Assembly: GCA_004794785.1 (NCBI GenBank)
Contig: SJOL01001990.1
Span: forward strand, 1 to 64,000
Length of the DNA stretch: 64,000 nucleotides
Source of the DNA: Opisthorchis felineus
Taxonomy: Eukaryota; Platyhelminthes; Trematoda; Opisthorchiida; Opisthorchiidae
Direction of reading: 5' to 3'
The position numbers were made by a program, and so were the translations under genes. Below the pieces are notes generated by a model. The model had not been told where the DNA came from and ran no database searches. It was given only the letters and a program-made list of their open reading frames with translations. Shown here one piece after another: positions 46,957-58,620 of this stretch (position 1 is the stretch's first letter; every line of letters starts with the position of its first letter).

Positions 46957-49008
46957 TAGACCTAACTGCCTAACTTTGGAGTGGAGTTCGTTGCTCAACC
47001 AGCAAGTTTCACTTTCCAAGGTATAATACTCGCTGTATCATGTGCATCAAATTCGTTGCATCGCTTTTGTGTCGGGGGACTCCAGAAATGCCATCTTGTA
47101 CTTTTCTGGATTAAACCCCTGTCACGAAGGACCCGAGTTCCCAATAAATATATCTCCACCGAGTCGGTGACCCTTTTGCTACTTTTCAATGCACACAAAA
47201 AACACTGCTGCCTTACCAAAGTCGTCCTCAGGTGGGCTTTAGGTAAGCAAAATTACGCCTCGTATATTTCTCTAAAGCTTTCGTCACCGGAGGAATCCGG
47301 CTTGTCACATTCTCTCATAGAACCCCCGTTTCGGTCCTTCGCTGCTATGTCAGCGGGTGTTTTCCCGGCTGTGATAGAAGCGCTCGGTTCACCTTCCCAT
47401 TGTGGGAATTTTCGGGACGAAGTATGCTCCATAAGTGTTGTTGTGGATGAACGCATAACCTCACAAAATCGTTAAGATACAGCTAGACAACCTGGTAGAA
47501 AAAACGCGTTTGGTATGGTTGAGGTGAATCTTACGCCCGTTGAATGCAATCGTTATGCGAAAGCGAAAGAAAGGGAGGTGGAGACGATCAATAAAACAGC
47601 ACCGTTAATTAATCCCCTCTCGTTTCATTGTCATAAATCCAGCTACATCAAATTGGGCGGCTTACGGAACGACCAATTAGCCGTTCTGTCCATCGCTAAT
47701 TGTCAGCACCTAATTAGCCGTAAGAACTCATGATATATTATTGCAACTAGATGTCTGTGAGATTTCAGTAATAAGTCACCGATGATCAATACCAAACAGG
47801 CTTGGACAAATAAATTTTTGGTTCTCACGCTGTTTCGTTACACGGAAAGTCAAATTGTTCGGTTCAGATTCGTCATTTATCCTTGTAGTGTAAAATCTAA
47901 ATGTCTCCACTAAGTACGAATTACGTGTGCAGCGAATCACCATCGAAGCACCAGTGCCGACAGGTCTGTGAGAAGTGACAATTGTCGACTGCGGGCCTGG
48001 TGCTAGACAAAAATGCGAGCACGTCATCAAGAACAATCGAAGGTTGGTTGTCGAACATGGAGGGCATCTTGATAGAAGGCTGAGTAACGGAAGTGTTTAA
48101 TGGAGAATTTAAGAGCAAAACCGCTTGTTCACGTTTGATGCTCCAAAATTATTCCATTTCTTCAGGCAGACTAATGTTCGTCGGATGCTCAAACGCCTTC
48201 AGAAGGCTCCGTCGAGGTTATTTACTTGGAATCCTTTCCTAGTATGACATCGATCATGACAGTATCGACATCTTGCATCGTCCCTTTGCTGATCAGACGC
48301 AGTCCAACTCATTACGTGGACATAAATATTCCCTGAATTCCGTTAAATCCAGTGTCTTGGAGTGAGCTATTCTGCCCTGTTCGCTGTTTTCCTCACACCT
48401 CTTGCAATGCTCTCCCTTGAAATAGCTGCCCATACTTAGATTTCAGACCTTTCCAGAATGCTTAGAACTTGCTCAACAACCAGCCATCCTGTTCCCTGAA
48501 ACGAATGTACGAAATGATTTAGATATGTCAGATTTAGGTGTCATTTTCCTGTTTAATGTTTGTTTGTCTAAACGTATACTACCAGTCTCAAGTAAAGCAA
48601 TGAAGCTCCCGTTTAGTCCCCAAAGTTTGCAAGTCTGTCTGTTCTTCGATGACCTGTTTTTAAGGTTGAAATTAAACAGTTCTTCCACACTGGTTCTATT
48701 GCCCGGCATCTTGCTGTCGTGACTTCGGACGAAAAGAGTTGCTTCGATTGTCCCGTTCGGCAAACTGTTTGCTGAAATCGTCATTTGCGCCCTGTGTTAG
48801 TTTTGCCCAGATACAAGTCACGTACCGAATGTTAATCCATCCATCGGCTTCTAACATTACCTCTACACTTAGGCCAATTCTTCGGGAAACTCCACTTTCC
48901 GATGTTCCACTTTATTTTATTTGGCGTGCATCCCGGTTAACTCTAAGCTGACCACACTACAATTTCTTGTATTATCTCCGGGTAGCCGCCAGAAAGTAGT
49001 ACGCAGAA
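46957..49008. other. Intron sequence, unassigned
   Basis: The 164-codon plus frame at 46981-47475 overlaps two open antisense frames and has no recognisable domain. I do not call it a gene. Confidence 0.4.
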
Positions 49009-49205
49009 TGGGACGTGATGGCTCAGTCGTTAGAGCACGAATTTACTGACCGGAATGTCCGTGGTTCGAACCCGACCTCTGCCTCTCGACTTCCCCTGTC
49101 TAGGCTTGGGCAACCTGGCAGTATCCCAGCCCTCGTGCTTCCTTCGGGTGGCATGGCAGCTAAGCACCGAAAGGGTGCTACAGCTGGACCAACCCAACCA
49201 AAGTA
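49009..49205 (+). mobile_element. tRNA-derived SINE D, copy 1 (intronic, sense)
   Basis: GACGTGATGGCTCAGTCG at 49011 is A-box-like and GGTTCGAACCC at 49063-49073 is a perfect pol III B box. The body contains CTAGGCTTGGGCAACCTGGC and GCACCGAAAGGGTGCTACAG. A second copy lies 500 bases away in reverse. The 74-codon frame through it (49015-49239) is familiar as a spurious protein read from such repeats in fluke genomes and is not a gene. Confidence 0.85.
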
Positions 49206-49548
49206 CGCAGAATGGTCCCTCTTGATGGCCTATGGATAGTTATTTCAAGTCTCGAATATACCTCCTACATACTTTCAATAAAGCGAAATGAAGATTTGCG
49301 TTGTCCTTCTGGGAAGAAAGCGGGGATGTAAACGTGTCAACGCAGAAGATGGTTGACATAATTAAGTCACCCAAGGAAGCAGCAGCCCCAAAAATCTGCA
49401 CTTCAAGTCCACGGCGTGTCCGGGAGAAGTGTAAAGTTCTTTTTTAGACAAATTACTGTCCATACAAAATCTTCTGATGTTTTTTTCCAAATATCACTTT
49501 CATGACTAATGTGGGAACCGGAACCGGAACCAGAACTTAAAACCGTTC

Positions 49549-49730
49549 AGCTGTAACACCCTTTCAGTGCAAAGCTGCCCGGAGGAAGCACGGGAGGGCT
49601 GAAATACTGCGAGGTTGCCCAAGCCTAGGAAGTGGCAGTCTAGATGTCTGAGTTGAGTTCAAACCACAGACCTTTCGGTCAGTAAGTTTGCACCCTGACA
49701 ACCGAGCCGTCTCCAGCCCACACGATTTGT
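49549..49730 (-). mobile_element. tRNA-derived SINE D, copy 2 (intronic, antisense)
   Basis: Reverse complement of the family: TTACTGACCGAAAGGTCTGTGG, GGTTTGAACTC (degraded B box), CTAGGCTTGGGCAACCTCGC, CTTCCTCCGGGCAGC and ACTGAAAGGGTGTTACAGCTG match copy 1. The transcript of the intron can pair copy 1 with copy 2. It ends about 220 bases before exon e. Confidence 0.8.
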
Positions 49731-49954
49731 GTGCCGAAAATTGACCTGCGGCATGAGTACCTTATGACCTAGAGGTGAACTTCCAAAACATGACACATCA
49801 TAATAATTCAGGTAGAAGCAGGGGCAAAATGTCTGGTGTACTGGATACCCGGAGTGTTTTTCCGAGTTGAAGGAAATCCAGAAGGTAAACCTGGTGGTCA
49901 AATCCATACGCCTCCACTTGATTAAACAAACCTGTTTTTCGTTGCCTTTTTCAG

Positions 49955-50034
49955 ATTCCTAACGTCCTGATGTTGCATGATGTAATCGAGAAACCCGAAA
50001 GTGAATTGCGAGAAGAACTTCAGACTTATCTGAG
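49955..50034 (+). CDS. TMEM63: OSCA/TMEM63 channel, exon e (cytosolic domain)
   Basis: Acceptor CTTTTTCAG (49954), donor GTGAGT (50035), 80 bases. Reads IPNVLMLHDVIEKPESELREELQTYLR. The charged ELREELQTYL segment corresponds to the first helix of PHM7_cyt, which in relatives follows the first strand and is written as a helix ending HF or YF. It leaves two bases that pair with the first base of exon f. Confidence 0.75.
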
Positions 50035-50631
50035 GTGAGTCATTTAAGCGTTCGGCAAAGATTTGTCCAAGATCACATATCTTGCCCCTTGATGATTACG
50101 GAGTCTTGTTTTTTCCCCATCAAAGTGCATTATGAAGCAGATGCATGGTGAAACACTCAGCTGTATTTTGAAGTCCATCCATTTTTAAAACTCTGGATAG
50201 TTAGTAGCAGACTTTCGGCGTTAAAAGTTCATTTCCTTTGTCCTAAACGCTCCGAACTATGACCAGAAGCAGAGCCACTCTAACGAATCAGAACAAGCGG
50301 ATAGCTCAGAACAAGTCCAACTCTATCGCTCTCTACACTGCCTTGGTGTAAATCGCAAAGCTCGCAGTAACCAGCAATATCGGCTCTGCCAACACTTCGT
50401 ATATCCTGACCCAGTGCTACGTGTTACAAGACCGTCTCCGACTCCCGCAACTAACTACAACACGTTATGGTATATCACTAAATTCAGCTGTCTAGAGCAT
50501 TCAGCTCCAAGATTCAATTACTTGTGACATAGGCTAATTGACTCACTTCATAAATGACATTTTATGATTCTGTGACCCATGGCTACCACAATTTCGGACT
50601 GTTCTGTCTAATCAGCGCATATGCATCGCAG

Positions 50632-50824
50632 GGATCCATACATCAAAATTTTGAGGCTCCGCTCAACTAATAATGCACTCACAATATCAGACAGTTCCGG
50701 AAGTGAAGAGAATGACACACAGAGGAATTCCACGGATTATTTTTCCTTCACTCTGACCATTGGAGAATTTATGTTGACAATACTAGTCAAACCCGAAACA
50801 TTGCCGAATGGCCTAATGGACGAG
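50632..50824 (+). CDS. TMEM63: OSCA/TMEM63 channel, exon f (cytosolic domain, acidic serine-rich insert)
   Basis: Acceptor GCATCGCAG (50631) and a weaker donor GTGCTG (50825). It starts DPYIKILRLRS, which fits the second strand of the cytosolic domain, then continues with a polar acidic segment (SDSSGSEENDTQRN) and LTIGEFMLTILVKPETLPN, not expected from relatives. Phase fits both neighbours. The exact 3' end is the least certain boundary in the gene, because the frame runs on to a stop at 50843. Confidence 0.55.
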
Positions 50825-52551
50825 GTGCTGCATTTATTGTGTTAACAGGGGTGTTAACCAAAACTGGGTAGGGTTTAAAGGTACACACTCTCCCCCCTCT
50901 AGGAGCAAGCACCAACGGAAAAAGCTGAGATGGTGCTCTCTCGGGAGATTTTCTTACCCATAACCTCTGAGTCACCGAGTTCCAGTATCAACGTCGCGCG
51001 GTCCGGAAAAATACCGATTTCAGCGACAATCTCTGCGAGGATGGAGTACCAGCCAGATATTTGTGGCTATCCATCAGCAGTCACATGATTTGCATAAATT
51101 AGCTGGTGTCTAGTTAGACCAAGAGACATAGTTCAAGTTAAATGGGTCAGCTAGACAGGTTGGACAATGATGCGTAGTCACTGAGTAACAGTCTGAATCG
51201 GCTAATCAAAAATTGACGAAACAATGCATTAATGGACCGTACAAATATCCATTCAAAGCTTGATGATGCGGTTCTCTATACACCTGACCACACTTCTTTA
51301 CACTTTTCGCTCCTGTGCATTTTTCCTGCACACGTTGCATTTCGTGAAACTTACCGAAACCGGTTTTTACTTCACAAATTGAACAGAGGAGATTGTAATC
51401 AATATCTTCTTCCAGCCTTTTGTTTCGGAGAGATGACGCTACTTTGGACTGCGTCCCAACGCTGTTTTCGCCAAAAACTCACGTGGTCGGTTCGGCCCAC
51501 TTTTGCTGCAATAGACTGTACATTAGCGGCGTTATACTGTGAGGAAAGGCTTAAAATAATGACGATAGTGGACACTGAACTACCTCAGTCGGCTGCCTCC
51601 CTCACCCCCGTGCTGGAGAAATGTGCACACGTACCCACCAATCCGAAGAGAGCGACATCGGTCACGAATCGGGCGATACGTGCCGGAAAAGTATGTGCGT
51701 ACGTGTGCACATCTTTGTGAATATACAATATCTGGACTGAATGCTCATAACAAGCAGCAATTCGATAAAATTTCGAACAGATGGTCTTTTTGTGAACAGT
51801 ACAGCAGGAATAGAACTTTGTACAGTGTGGAGTTTCCTCGGGCTGGATGATTTCCTGCACCAGTGGTGGCGTTTTTTCAGCGTCGTTGATTAGTGTCTGA
51901 CTCGTTGACTTCCAACGTCCTAACTGCTATCGTCCGTTTACCTGGACTGCAAAGGCCATAGTTTTCCATATGGTGTGATATGCACTCGAAACGTATTTTT
52001 CAACCTGGCTGTTTTTGGTGTAGATATACCTCTAGCGGTTAACACACTTTTGGCTGGTCTCTTCCTAAAAGCACTTTCAAGAGGGGTGCTGCTGTCATTC
52101 TGCAGAGAGCCTCGTTCCAACTCGTTATCGACTTGGTATGACCAGCTGACCTATGCACAGAAGATAAAGGAGGTTGTATCATTCATGTCTAATTTTTCCA
52201 CTTCACATAATTGGTGGACCAATGAGTAGTCTTCTTGTGAACAGTGGGAATCACTAGCACAGGTTCACGTGAGTATTTCGTCTGTGTTTATCTGGTCTCG
52301 TTCATTTTTTATGCGAGTGTTTTAGAAATCAAGGAGAAGATAGATAATCCTTGTTCACATAAAAATAATAAAGCCGGACAGGGTAACAAATAACTCGGCA
52401 TAGTTTTTGTTTAGGCTGATGTGTACTAAAGTGGTGGGTGATGTTCATTTGGACAATTCTTTTTCAAACATAGTCCTAATACCATGTCTGGGCACTGCGA
52501 TTTTCACTCAGAATCTGCTCCAATCTTATGATTATCATCAAAGCTATTTAG
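50825..52551. other. Intron between TMEM63 exons f and g
   Basis: Contains a 162-codon plus frame (51232-51720) that overlaps an open antisense frame and has no recognised domain, and a 12-base perfect inverted repeat (51623-51634 with 51699-51710). No known repeat family seen. Confidence 0.45.
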
Positions 52552-52769
52552 GCGTCGATGCTAGTCTATATCAGTGATCACGTGATACAACGCGTCACCC
52601 ACAATGAATTCGTCCAACACACAGCTATTCCTATAGATGACTTCGTCTCATTTCACAACTCACCTTTCTCCTACTTCTCCGCCCTCAGTGCTTTGGATCC
52701 GAATGCAACAATCAAATGGCTTCATTACGTACGGGATCTTTCAGACCTGGCCAAATTGGAAATACGCAG
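52552..52769 (+). CDS. TMEM63: OSCA/TMEM63 channel, exon g (cytosolic domain)
   Basis: Acceptor GCTATTTAG (52551; this TAG is also the in-frame stop that bounds the exon), donor GTGATG (52770). 218 bases, starts in phase 0 and leaves two. Reads from ASMLVYISDHVIQ to HYVRDLSDLAKLEIRR. The last part matches the helix (N-x-x-L-x-x-L-x-x-x-[RK][RK]) after the second strand of the domain. The first ~59 residues, together with most of exon f, look like an insertion relative to animal TMEM63 proteins. Confidence 0.65.
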
Positions 52770-53694
52770 GTGATGTTTCATTGACAGTTCTCAATCGACT
52801 ACCTCTCTTGAACGGTACTGACTTTTTCAAATCAGATCAGTCAAAAAGGAACTCTTTTCTTTTGATCTACTCCCCATTTCCCGAGTGAGGTACTATGCTA
52901 TGGAATTTCACTCAAATCGCAGGCGCTCTGAAGCCACTGCTCACACTTTATGCTTACTGACTTCCAGTTAGCGTATGTTAGACGCGCCTTCGGGTTTCCC
53001 ACCAAGTCCCAACTGTTTGAACTATAAACATTGTTGTATTTTGCTGGTAAGCAAGCGCGGTTGATTGAAGTCAGGCTGATAGATATACCAGGCCAGAGTT
53101 TATTGATTTAATAAAAGTTAAGATGGGTCTGAATGGACTTTTAACTGCAGGCTGGCTTTGCCAGTTAGCGATGAAGTCACTTTAAAGTGAATCGTTAGAA
53201 CCCTCTATTCGCCTGATTATTGACTGTGTCAGAGTTTAAACATGAACGCTCACCTTGTTTCTCACGTCTGTTTGTTTTTTCACTGTTCGCGCTAATGTTG
53301 TCCCATCTTATCAAGCACATACTGAAGATTAAAGCTACGTGTACTTGGTGAGAAGATGTAAAATCAATTTGAACGTTGATCGTGCAGTGAGCCGGATCTA
53401 AGCCTTCTTTTCACAGTCAAGATGGAAGAAAACCTGCTATCTGTTCACGTTCTCAATATAACATCTTCAAATCGACTGAAATGTGGACTTGATTTTTTGA
53501 AATGTTGTCCACTTGTGTCCAACTGCATACTCAGGTACATTCCTAGCTCACCAATAAAAGTCACGAAATTACACGTCATGGCATATGAAGCACAACTTCT
53601 GGAATTATTAGAGGCAGAGTGTCCTACGTAGTTTCCCCCAGTATTTCTCAACATTCGAGAAGATCAGACCTGGTTGCAACAAGCATTCGTTTTA

Positions 53695-53835
53695 AAAATT
53701 GTTTGGCTGCTAAAGAGAGACTCAACTGAATCCCTCGTTTATGATATTGTTCAACTGAACATGCTATTCAAAACCTGCCTCATGTGTCGATATCGAAGTA
53801 TGTCTCAGTACCTTTCTTAGAGTCGATGAAACCTC
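53695..53835 (-). mobile_element. Hammerhead-type repeat, partial copy without the ribozyme
   Basis: GACTCAACTGAATCCCTCGTTTATGATATTG and GCCTCATGTGTCGATATCGAAG correspond to the 61.00-61.11 kb part of the family. The ribozyme end is absent. It lies in the intron between exons g and h. Confidence 0.55.
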
Positions 53836-54011
53836 TGATAGATATTGTTTTCTTATCATGTGCCAGGCGGTATGCCACTTTTTTGCCCTCCCTTGTTCTG
53901 TTTATGCCCGCCACCTTCAAATCTTAACGATCTGATCCTGTCTCAGCTGGATATGTTCCCCCAAAAGTAAGATTAACTCCCGGTAATTGTGTTTCCTTTC
54001 CAATGCTGGTT

Positions 54012-54203
54012 TAGGCGTGACCAAGTCTACATCGGATATTGCCCACTGTTTATGACACTGTCCATTTTTTCGCGTAATTCCCAGTACCCGCTAATCCCCC
54101 AGTAGTGATTTATTCTGAACGTAATCGTATGATCATGCCTGACGGTATGCCACCCAGTAGTTTGGGATAAACAGTATTATTATTAATATTATTATTATTA
54201 TTA
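54012..54203 (+). mobile_element. ATT-tailed repeat element, copy 3
   Basis: Blocks: GGCGTGACCAAGTCTACATCGG, ATTGCCCACTGTTTATGACACT, CATGCCTGACGGTATGCCACCC (54136-54157), GGGATAAACAG and an ATT run ending near 54203. It matches the copies at 1849-2350 (reverse) and 3737-4104. Intronic. Confidence 0.8.
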
Positions 54204-54844
54204 GATGAGATATTCAGATAGACTTCATCCGAGTCTTTTGTCAATACTGACTTACTGACAAATGGCTGCTTGTCGCAATATATCAACACCTTGTCGTTCA
54301 AATAGGTTGTACGATTGGCGAAATATTTGATATTTCATTTGTCCATTAGTACAGATTACATTAGAAATAATCTAAGTAACAACTCCGAGGCCAGGGACAA
54401 GAGGTTTCATTAAAGGTGTTCAAAATGAGTGCCTTGACAATTGCCGTCTAATGTTCTGAGCCCTGCCACTGAATAAAATCACTGTAAGCAAAGCGCCACA
54501 TCAGGCAAGTACATTTATAAACAGATTACAAGATTGGGGGGACGGTGAGTGGGATCTTATTGGATAAAACCTTGAAGTAAGTGGCTCTTACACAAGTCTA
54601 TGATTTTGCTCAGAGAGGGGGCACTGAGCAAGTCGACGCTTACACGTGACTTGTTAACGACAAGGTTTAAGTTGACGCAACCAAAATAAAATCACCTCTG
54701 CCGTTTCTAGTGTGTGTTAGTGGATGACCTTCGAACGGTTAGACGGAATTCGATAAAAATCAAGCTGAATGACTGACTTGGGTTTACTTGGTGGTTCGAA
54801 TCGATCAGGTGATTTCCACTTGCGCTGGTCACATGTTTCGCTTT

Positions 54845-54975
54845 TCTATAGAGGCACAACCACCAACCCACCGCTACGCACCACTACGCTCCCCAATAAC
54901 GCACTGATGATGTCACCTCGATTGGTGATGAAACGTTTGCAATCAAATTGCCCAGCTCAGCGAACAAGCCAACGA
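54845..54975 (+). mobile_element. Repeat with a second hammerhead-like motif (intronic, sense)
   Basis: The segment contains CACTACGCTCCCCAATAACGCA before, and AATTGCCCAGCTCAGCG after, the ribozyme-like part at 54901-54940. The downstream half is shared with 21495-21545. Motifs of this type (CTGATGA, hairpin, GAAACGT) are widespread in Penelope-like repeats of invertebrates. Confidence 0.55.
54901..54940 (+). ncRNA. Hammerhead-like motif, second family
   Basis: GCA, then CTGATGA (54904-54910), a hairpin with GTCACC/GGTGAT around TCGATT, then GAAA (54930-54933), CG, TT and TGC (54938-54940). GCA and TGC form a three-pair stem I. One unpaired T lies between CTGATGA and the hairpin, and stem III is only two bases, so this is weaker than the 30-kb and 44-kb candidates. 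Confidence 0.4.
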
Positions 54976-57900
54976 CCACATGTTTCGCTTTTAGGGTTCA
55001 AATGCAGGTCGGTTGATACCTTGCTATTCTTTGAGATAGAAACCGAAATGTGCGACCCACACAGTTTGCGGAAAGCTTGCAAACCAAGGAACAGATTCAC
55101 ACTAAACAATCGTGGACTGGCAATCTATCTTTAAAGTTTTTGTTGAACTAGATTTTTGGGTGAATGTTCAAAGTGAATGGTTTTCGGAAAGAAGCTGTTA
55201 GTCGATGTCTGACAGTTTAGGAAGCCCCGTAAGCGATAAACTGCAATCGTAAATTGGCAGATTTTATAGGGACCGAAATGAACTGTCTGAATCCCGTCCC
55301 ATCTGGGCGAATTTTTTTTATTTATATTCATTTTATAAACAACTTGTTTATTTTATTTTGACAATAAGAAATTTCAAAGATTATTCCATCATCGAGCTGG
55401 TTATCCGATGCCGCTGTAGCGTGGCTGCTCGGGAGATGAATCATTGGATTCGTTTGTCTCTCGCATACAGCTAGACATCTGTGATGCGGTGCATGATTTG
55501 CCAAAAGACACACCATAATTATGCCTATGCAACTGGAATGTCTATTCCTACGGGGCAGTGAACATCTTGGGTCGTTCGCATCGTTTAACCATTTCCTTGG
55601 AATTATTGCACTTCACTGTCGCTTTAAATTACGGTCCTCCAAGCGCGTCAAATGTTTATTACATGTTTATGTAGGCCGTTCCAATCCAGGTCACTACGCC
55701 ATTTCTTGCTGTGTCACACATTTAAGTTAGAGGTTATCCCGTAGCAAGACACCTTTTAACGCGATATGTATCGGTCTGGGTTGCCGGAATTAGGAATTAC
55801 ATTCGTTAGGCTTCCGTGCGGCGGTCCAGGCCGTAGTTCAAAGTTCCAGTTACCAGACCAGCTCGGCAGTCGAATACAGTCGATGAAACTTGAATAGAGT
55901 TACGCTTCATTTCCAAGTGTGGGTTGAGCTCAAACTCCAATGAGCAATCGCTCATTGGGTATTTATAGCCACCAACCACCATCAGCACAAATGCAACTAC
56001 TGCACTCGATGACCATGGACCAATTCTAGCACCATTTGAAGGACTTGCACATACGAAGATTTCGCGCTCCATAGAGCAGATGAATGCATTTTGGTCTAAA
56101 TTTAATCGTTCTGATAATGAAGTGAGATAACTTCAAACTGTAAGCGCAGTTCAGCTGTCCTTTGAGAGTCCTGAGGGAACTGCAAGACTGCAGCATCCTA
56201 CCAAAGTATATATTATACGCTTCGGTGCTCGTAAAGCTTTAAGCACAGCGTACCCAGCGTGGCAATAAAATAATCAAATGATATGAACAACCTGAAGTAT
56301 ATCAATAGCTTTGATGAGACCTGTCTCTTATTGTTCTGGTCACACGAGTAGCAATTGACTGATTTACACGTTTTTCACAAATAGTCCACGTGATGTATTC
56401 AAAATTGCATGCGGTGCACATGTGGGTGGACGGTTCAAGCAGGGCAACTACCGAGTTTACGGCAGTCACAATGAGAGCTTAAACAGGTTACTGTGCCTGT
56501 CCGTGTGCAGTACAATCGACATTTGGAAAGGACATTCATATTGGGGACGTTGATAACTTCGTTGTTGAGGGCCTGGTCGGATGATATCAACGGAATCCGA
56601 GCAAAATGGATCGTACATAGCAAATTCGTCGACTTGGTCTTTGGTCAGATTAAAACATGTGCTTGGGCAACTGTGCCCGAATTCTAATTTTGCCGGAAGT
56701 TTGCAGTGACATGGCTCAGGACGTTGGAATGACTAAACTGTGTACACTAGAAGGATTATTCCGCATTTGGCTTATGGAAAGCGTCTTGTATGCAACCGTT
56801 GTGCTGCTCTGGATAAAGTTTAGGGAGATAAGAGAACGAACGATTGTGGGACATTTGATCAGACATCCAAAATAGGTAGACAAACCGCAGGACCGATTTT
56901 GCCAGATTCAACACGTCCATCTAATGCAGAGCGAGGAAACTCAGAGTGGCTCTATCACAACTGCGGGCGGATATGGCTGACTGAACAGTTTTGAAGCATT
57001 GCACAGGCAAGGGGAAATTTTTGCAGATGTGCCCCCAAATGATATAGAAAACAAATCGATTCAGTGTGGAGCACTTTCGAGCAGACGAATCACTCAGCTT
57101 TCAAGGAAGCAGACCCGTCTCCCCTAGCATTTGAGGACCGATACGGGTGGACAGGACTGCAAGCAGACAGCAAAAATCCGGTCTTCCGGTGATGAAGGAA
57201 TTCAAACCTAGTGCGCACAAGGGAATGCACATCAATGGTTCTGCAAGAGCTGAGATAAAGCGGACTCTCAGCTGCAACATTTTCGGACCGAATAAATGCG
57301 GTTCCTTCCTTAGAACCCTCAGTTTTCACCTCCCATGTATCCAACTTTTGCTAATCCCACAAATGAGCAATGAACGTGAAACTTTTCATGGGCGTTACAC
57401 TCCCATCAAGGTTTTATCCCTCATGGAGGCGTGAAGTGGTCGGCCGAGTCTACCACTCATGCAGCTTCATGGTGAGCGTTTGTGTGCGTATGTACGGGTG
57501 TCCACAGGTTTTGAGGTCCGTCGACTGGTCCACGCCAGCCTCCAGTGCATGGTCTTGCCCGAAATACGCTTTCGGTTGTCGTGCTGTTGGGCTCACATGG
57601 TGTATGTTGTGTCAAGCCTTGTCACCTCGTCCTAGACACATTTCCTATTCGGGTTAATCTTGTCACTCCGCGGCTAACGTGGTGTTCAGCATTACAGCGG
57701 CGGATCCGAAGCTTTGGTGCCGCTTGTCCAGAAATAGGGTGAGTTGTGATCGACATGAAGCATTCATAGTCTGAAACTAACTCAATAGGTATGTGAGAAA
57801 AATCTCATGGGGTTTTGGAAATCACTATGCATAAAATGTATGGCCTGAAACAAGCATTGGCGCAATGAAAGTTCACCAGTCACAGTCAGTTAAGCAAGCA

Positions 57901-58332
57901 ACCAAGCCATTGTGGTATCCAGTATTCGGCAACTAATCAAAAGTCCTGTCGCATGTTTTCAGGCTACCTCAAGTAAGGATTTCCATTAACTTTTGTGCAA
58001 GGGTTTCTGTTACTGAGAGCGGTGGTGGACTAAAACCTATGGCATTTCCGTAAAAGTTGTGAATATTAACGTTATGGGTGGGTAGAAACAGGATTATTCT
58101 GCAAAAATTCAATAGGCAGCAGCATACAAGTGTCTTGGGCCGGTGAAGGTTTGACTAACTGCATTTCATTGCCGCAAGCAGCAACATGTAATCAGTCTTA
58201 AGGCTGATTTACATCATTTAGGTTTCCACCTTTAAAAGTTCGTTGATCCTGCTTTATGAGTTTGGTTGACCTCGTAAACTGTACATCAATAGTTGATTTC
58301 CAAATCCCCATTTTCACCTTTTGTACTTTTAG
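54976..58332. other. Intron sequence, unassigned
   Basis: Short frames only (for example 57147-57434, 57370-57657). No repeat family of this window was recognised here. Confidence 0.4.
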
Positions 58333-58620
58333 ACGCGAGTTGGAGTGCTTCAGTCGATTAAGTGGGGAGGAACTGAAACAAACTGGGATTCCGCCGACGT
58401 ATCAACGAAGTTGCTGCGATCCCACTTGTTGTCACCCATCTTTGGCTTTGCCACTCGATGCGATCGAGACTTACTCAGCTCAACTTGAAGAGGTGGGGGA
58501 ACAGCAGAAACAAATCCGAGCAAGCATGGGACTTGATGGAGATTGTTGTGAAAACGAATGTAAAGCCACTTTCACGGGTCTGGTGTTTGTTGGACTTGAT
58601 TCTCCAGTATCTTCACTCGG
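58333..58620 (+). CDS. TMEM63: OSCA/TMEM63 channel, exon h (cysteine cluster, end of cytosolic domain)
   Basis: Acceptor TTGTACTTTTAG (58332), donor GTGAGT (58621), 288 bases. The first base completes the arginine codon of exon g. It reads RELECFSRLSG, then SCCDPTCCHPSLALPLDAIE and TYSAQLEEVGEQQKQIRASM, a second cysteine pair (CCENEC), and ATFTGLVFVGLDSP. Animal TMEM63 proteins have the same order: a cysteine-rich turn, an A-I-x-Y-Y helix, and a GxAFVTF strand. The seven-helix pore domain should follow beyond 58621, but I could not find its exons in the remaining 5.4 kb, so the next intron is probably long. Confidence 0.8.

Noticed and set aside
46981..47475. 164-codon plus frame in a TMEM63 intron
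   Set aside because: It overlaps two long antisense frames, has no domain, and its composition is not protein-like throughout.
49015..49239. 74-codon frame in the SINE D copy
   Set aside because: It reads through a tRNA-derived repeat with A and B boxes; such frames are common false proteins in fluke annotations.
51623..51710. 12-base inverted repeat GTGCACACGTAC / GTACGTGTGCAC
   Set aside because: No transposon ends, flanking duplication or conserved interior; the CACG/ACGTG alternation makes such matches easy.
51232..51720. 162-codon plus frame between TMEM63 exons f and g
   Set aside because: It does not fit the splice phases of the gene, overlaps an open antisense frame and contains no known motif.
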